A stretch of 64,000 bases of DNA from Candidatus Cloacimonas acidaminovorans str. Evry (GTDB taxonomy: Bacteria; Cloacimonadota; Cloacimonadia; Cloacimonadales; Cloacimonadaceae), in assembly GCF_000146065.2 (NCBI RefSeq), contig NC_020449.1, forward strand, positions 1,650,654 through 1,714,653. The letters are read 5' to 3'. Numbering within the stretch: the first letter of the stretch is position 1; every line of letters starts with the position of its first letter. Below are positions 61,714 to 64,000 of this stretch, one piece after another. The position numbers and the translations under genes are program-made. The notes under the pieces were generated by a model. That model did no database searches. It was not told where the DNA came from and saw only the letters and a program-made list of their open reading frames with translations.

Positions 61714-62047
61714 TAAAAAATCTCCTGACAACTGCAAAACATCTTCATTATATTAACAATATAAGGCATTATCAATCCGCCGTCAAATTCTTTTAACCCT
61801 TTGAAAAAAAACCAAACCCTGAATAAATAAAAGCACGCGGATATGGCTGATTTTTTATGACTTACTGTATTTTTAACTTATACCGTTACAAGTCCTCACT
61901 GCCAAATTAGTTAGAAAAAATGATAAAATTGTTAAAGGCAGTGACTACTCCTTACTTAATTCCTTCTCTATTTTCATTTTCCTTCTCTTTCACTTTGGAC
62001 TTGACAGAAAAATAAATATAAAAATTAATGGAAAAAGGAGAATGTTT
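61714..62047. other. Divergent region with GAGTC-type hairpin and etfA promoter
   Basis: Hairpin at 61891-61949 (AGTCCTCACTGCC / GGCAGTGACTACT). Putative promoter TTGACA (62001-62006), 17-nt spacer, ATTAAT (62024-62029), ending 18 nt before the chosen ATG. The untranslated leader would thus be only about 10-12 nt. No gene is seen. Confidence 0.65.
62001..62029 (+). promoter_or_regulatory. Putative promoter of the ferredoxin-EtfA gene
   Basis: TTGACA-N17-ATTAAT, the best-spaced promoter in the window. Confidence 0.55.
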
Positions 62048-63238
62048 ATGATTGAAGTGTTAATTGAAAAATGCGTCGGTTGCGGTGCCTGTTTGCGTGC
62101 CTGTGCTTATGATGCCATAAAAATTGAAGAAAAGCTTGCTATTATTGACAGTGATAAATGTGTTTTATGTGGTGCCTGCGTTTCAGCTTGTCCTTTTGAT
62201 GCCATTTTATTACGGAAAGCCAAAACGGAAGCAATTGACAAAAGTGAATATAATGGAATTTGGGTTTTTGCCGAACAAAGAGAAGGCGTTATTGCTCCTG
62301 TAGTTTTTGAACTTTTAGGAAAGGGTCGTGAACTTGCCGATGAGCTTGGTTCAGAACTTTCGGCTGTTCTTTTAGGACATAATATTGAAGGTCTTTCTTC
62401 CGAGCTTATAGCTTTTGGAGCAGATCAGGTTATAGAAATTGATGATCCCGCATTAAAACATTTTTGGGATGAAGGTTATGCTTATGCTCTTGCCGAACTT
62501 GCTTTGAAGTATAAACCCTCTATTATTCTTGCCGGAGCAACTGTTATCGGAAGAAGTTTTATTCCTCGGGTGGCAATTCGTTTACATACTGGCTTAACTG
62601 CTGATTGTACAGGACTTTCCATTGATCCGGAAACAGGAGACTTATTACAAACCCGTCCTGCTTTCGGGGGCAATATTATGGCTACAATTAAAACAGCTAA
62701 TCATCGTCCCCAAATGGCTACAGTGCGTCATAAAGTTATGAATCCCATTCCCAGAGATGATACTCGCAGTGGAATTGTAATTCAGGAACAGATAAATTTT
62801 GATTTGGATGAGGAAAGAACTACCTGGCTTGGTTTTGAAAAGGAAAAAACCGGTTTAATTAATATCACTGAAGCCAATATCATTGTCTCCGGTGGAAGGG
62901 GCTTGAAAGAAGCAAAGAATTTTGCTTTAATTGAAGAACTGGCTGAGGCATTAGGAGGAGCAGTTGGAGCTTCCAGAGCTGCAGTTGATGCAGAATGGAT
63001 TGCTTATTCGCATCAGGTAGGACAGACAGGAAAGACAGTTAAACCCCTTATTTATATTGCAGTTGGAATAAGTGGTGCAATTCAGCACCTTGCAGGAATG
63101 TCCAGTTCCGATTATATTATCGCTATCAACAAAGATCCTGATGCTCCTATCTTCAAAGTTGCGGATTTAGGCATTGTAGGTGATCTTTTTGAAATTGTTC
63201 CCAAATTAACAAAAAGGATAAAAGAACAACGAGTATGA
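62048..63238 (+). CDS. etfA: Electron transfer flavoprotein alpha subunit with N-terminal 2x[4Fe-4S] ferredoxin domain
   Basis: 396 aa. Residues 1-60 hold two clusters, CVGCGACLRACAYDAI and CVLCGACVSACPFDAI. Then the EtfA N-terminal domain (GIWVFAEQREGVIAPVVFEL) and the FAD domain: SRAAVDAEWIAYSHQVGQTG, YIAVGISGAIQHLAGM, AINKDPDAPIFKVADLGIVG. Ferredoxin-fused EtfA is known in anaerobes, including bifurcating systems. The ATG at 62048 is preferred to 62042, which is 1 nt after AAGGAG. EtfB is not adjacent; the next gene, overlapping by 4 nt, is an amidohydrolase. Confidence 0.95.
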   Translation: MIEVLIEKCVGCGACLRACAYDAIKIEEKLAIIDSDKCVLCGACVSACPFDAILLRKAKTEAIDKSEYNGIWVFAEQREGVIAPVVFELLGKGRELADELGSELSAVLLGHNIEGLSSELIAFGADQVIEIDDPALKHFWDEGYAYALAELALKYKPSIILAGATVIGRSFIPRVAIRLHTGLTADCTGLSIDPETGDLLQTRPAFGGNIMATIKTANHRPQMATVRHKVMNPIPRDDTRSGIVIQEQINFDLDEERTTWLGFEKEKTGLINITEANIIVSGGRGLKEAKNFALIEELAEALGGAVGASRAAVDAEWIAYSHQVGQTGKTVKPLIYIAVGISGAIQHLAGMSSSDYIIAINKDPDAPIFKVADLGIVGDLFEIVPKLTKRIKEQRV

Positions 63239-64000
63239 TAATTAAACCCGCAATCAGTGTTATCAGCCCTGACAGAATGGAGCAGGGAATTGATTTATAT
63301 CTTTGGGGAAGTCCTTTTGAGGAAATAGACCTGCGCAAGGATTGTTCCAATACCATTGCCTATATTCCCTTAATTAATTCTCATGACCATTTAATCAGTA
63401 ACTGGGTTCCCCGAGCAGGAAACAACCGTCCCTACAAAAATTCTCATATCTGGGTTGAAGATATGAAGGAATCCTTTGCCTTCCAGGAAAGGGATATTTT
63501 TTGGCATAATAACGGTAGTTTTCGTTTGGAAGAGCCCAATTCGCTTATTTTGGCTAAGCTGGGTGCCTATAAAAGCTTATTTTGCGGATGCAGTGTAGTT
63601 CAGGACCATTCATCCAATCAGGTGGATGCCTATTATGAAGCAATGCCAATTGTTGTGCCTAAAAATTTCCGTCAGTGTCATTCTTTAACTCTTGGTAACT
63701 GGTGGGGAGGTGAAACTCCGGAAAAAGAAATGGAATTAACTAAAGGGAAAATGCCTTTTATAGTTCACTTGGGTGAAGGAAAAGACGAAATTACAAAAGG
63801 GGAATTTTCCCAGCTGAAAAAAATGGGATTGTTGAGAGCAAATACTTTAATTATTCATGGCATTGCCTTAACTGCAGAAGAAATTAGTGAAGTAGCCAAT
63901 GTTGGAGCTTCTCTTTGCTGGTGTCCTTCTTCCAATTTTTTCCTTATCGGAGAAACACTAAAGATTGATGAAGTTCTTAAGCATAAGGCAAATATATGTA
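63235..64000 (+). CDS. Amidohydrolase family protein, 3' part outside window
   Basis: The first 255 codons are present. MIIKPAISVISPDRMEQGID, INSHDHLISNW (HxH metal site), a probable metal-bearing His in PFIVHLGEG, and LIIHGIALTAEEI and CWCPSSNFFLIGE match cyclic amidohydrolases of the chlorohydrolase/cytosine-deaminase group. The final metal-binding Asp region is off the edge. The ATG overlaps the etfA stop by 4 nt, so it is co-translated with EtfA. Substrate unknown. Confidence 0.85.
   Translation, partial: MIIKPAISVISPDRMEQGIDLYLWGSPFEEIDLRKDCSNTIAYIPLINSHDHLISNWVPRAGNNRPYKNSHIWVEDMKESFAFQERDIFWHNNGSFRLEEPNSLILAKLGAYKSLFCGCSVVQDHSSNQVDAYYEAMPIVVPKNFRQCHSLTLGNWWGGETPEKEMELTKGKMPFIVHLGEGKDEITKGEFSQLKKMGLLRANTLIIHGIALTAEEISEVANVGASLCWCPSSNFFLIGETLKIDEVLKHKANIC

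Overview
The window reads as a piece of a bacterial chromosome of low to moderate G+C from a Gram-negative member of the FCB-type radiation. My best guess, from overall character and not from any database search, is a Cloacimonadota-like anaerobe. Supporting signs are an outer-membrane beta-barrel, an LpxH-like hydrolase, a secreted protein ending in an NPFNP-type sorting domain, a ferredoxin-fused EtfA typical of anaerobes, and intergenic DNA dense in short structured repeats. I see no phage module, transposase, integrase or CRISPR array.

Layout. (1) 1-9296, minus strand: the 5' end of a 2-hydroxyacid dehydrogenase and a VOC-nitroreductase fusion, a repeat-filled gap, then a long operon running from ribH through nusB, glycosyltransferase, radical SAM protein, a PP2C-like/TM/PQQ protein, DUF4159, LpxH-like hydrolase and cyclophilin to a PNPOx-family protein. 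(2) 9819-10500: a two-gene minus-strand unit of unknown function (150 aa and 54 aa) with its own terminator. (3) 10682-16062, plus: M18 aminopeptidase, a four-helix-bundle cassette inside inverted octamer arrays, DUF1015, rimO, trpS. (4) 16063-20730: a 99-bp tandem array, an ABC-F ATPase, tRNA-Arg(CCG), a deacetylase lipoprotein and a beta-barrel. (5) 21032-27277, plus: coaBC-SDR-DUF3108-queA-birA and a TPR lipoprotein. (6) 27371-27817: a paralogue of the 150-aa protein with the same upstream motif. (7) 28322-42168, minus: plsC, a deacetylase-like protein, lon, then adk-trkH-trkA-PAS sensor-rluD-ribBA-TPM-DUF445-K+ channel-cNMP-binding protein. (8) 43246-46665: a secreted internally duplicated protein between duplicated repeat blocks, acpS and ogt. 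(9) 47006-56474, minus: rpsP-khpA-rimM-trmD and rplS; pnp-ahcY-NusG-like-epimerase-ugd; rpsO. (10) 56722-64000: ssrA (tag ANNNYALAA), a membrane lipoprotein, an AI-2E-family protein, an ICMT-like methyltransferase, an MFS transporter, and ferredoxin-EtfA followed by a truncated amidohydrolase.

Functionally it is mostly housekeeping: translation and RNA processing (rpsP cluster, rplS, rpsO, pnp, trpS, rimO, queA, trmD, rluD, ssrA), cofactors (ribH, ribBA, coaBC, birA, acpS), envelope and polysaccharide functions, and potassium transport. The unusual content is in small genes and intergenic DNA: the paralogous MKV(N/K)F-x-YG proteins with a shared upstream motif, the four-helix-bundle cassette, and at least seven families of short dispersed repeats, several built from one iterated word arranged around an inversion.
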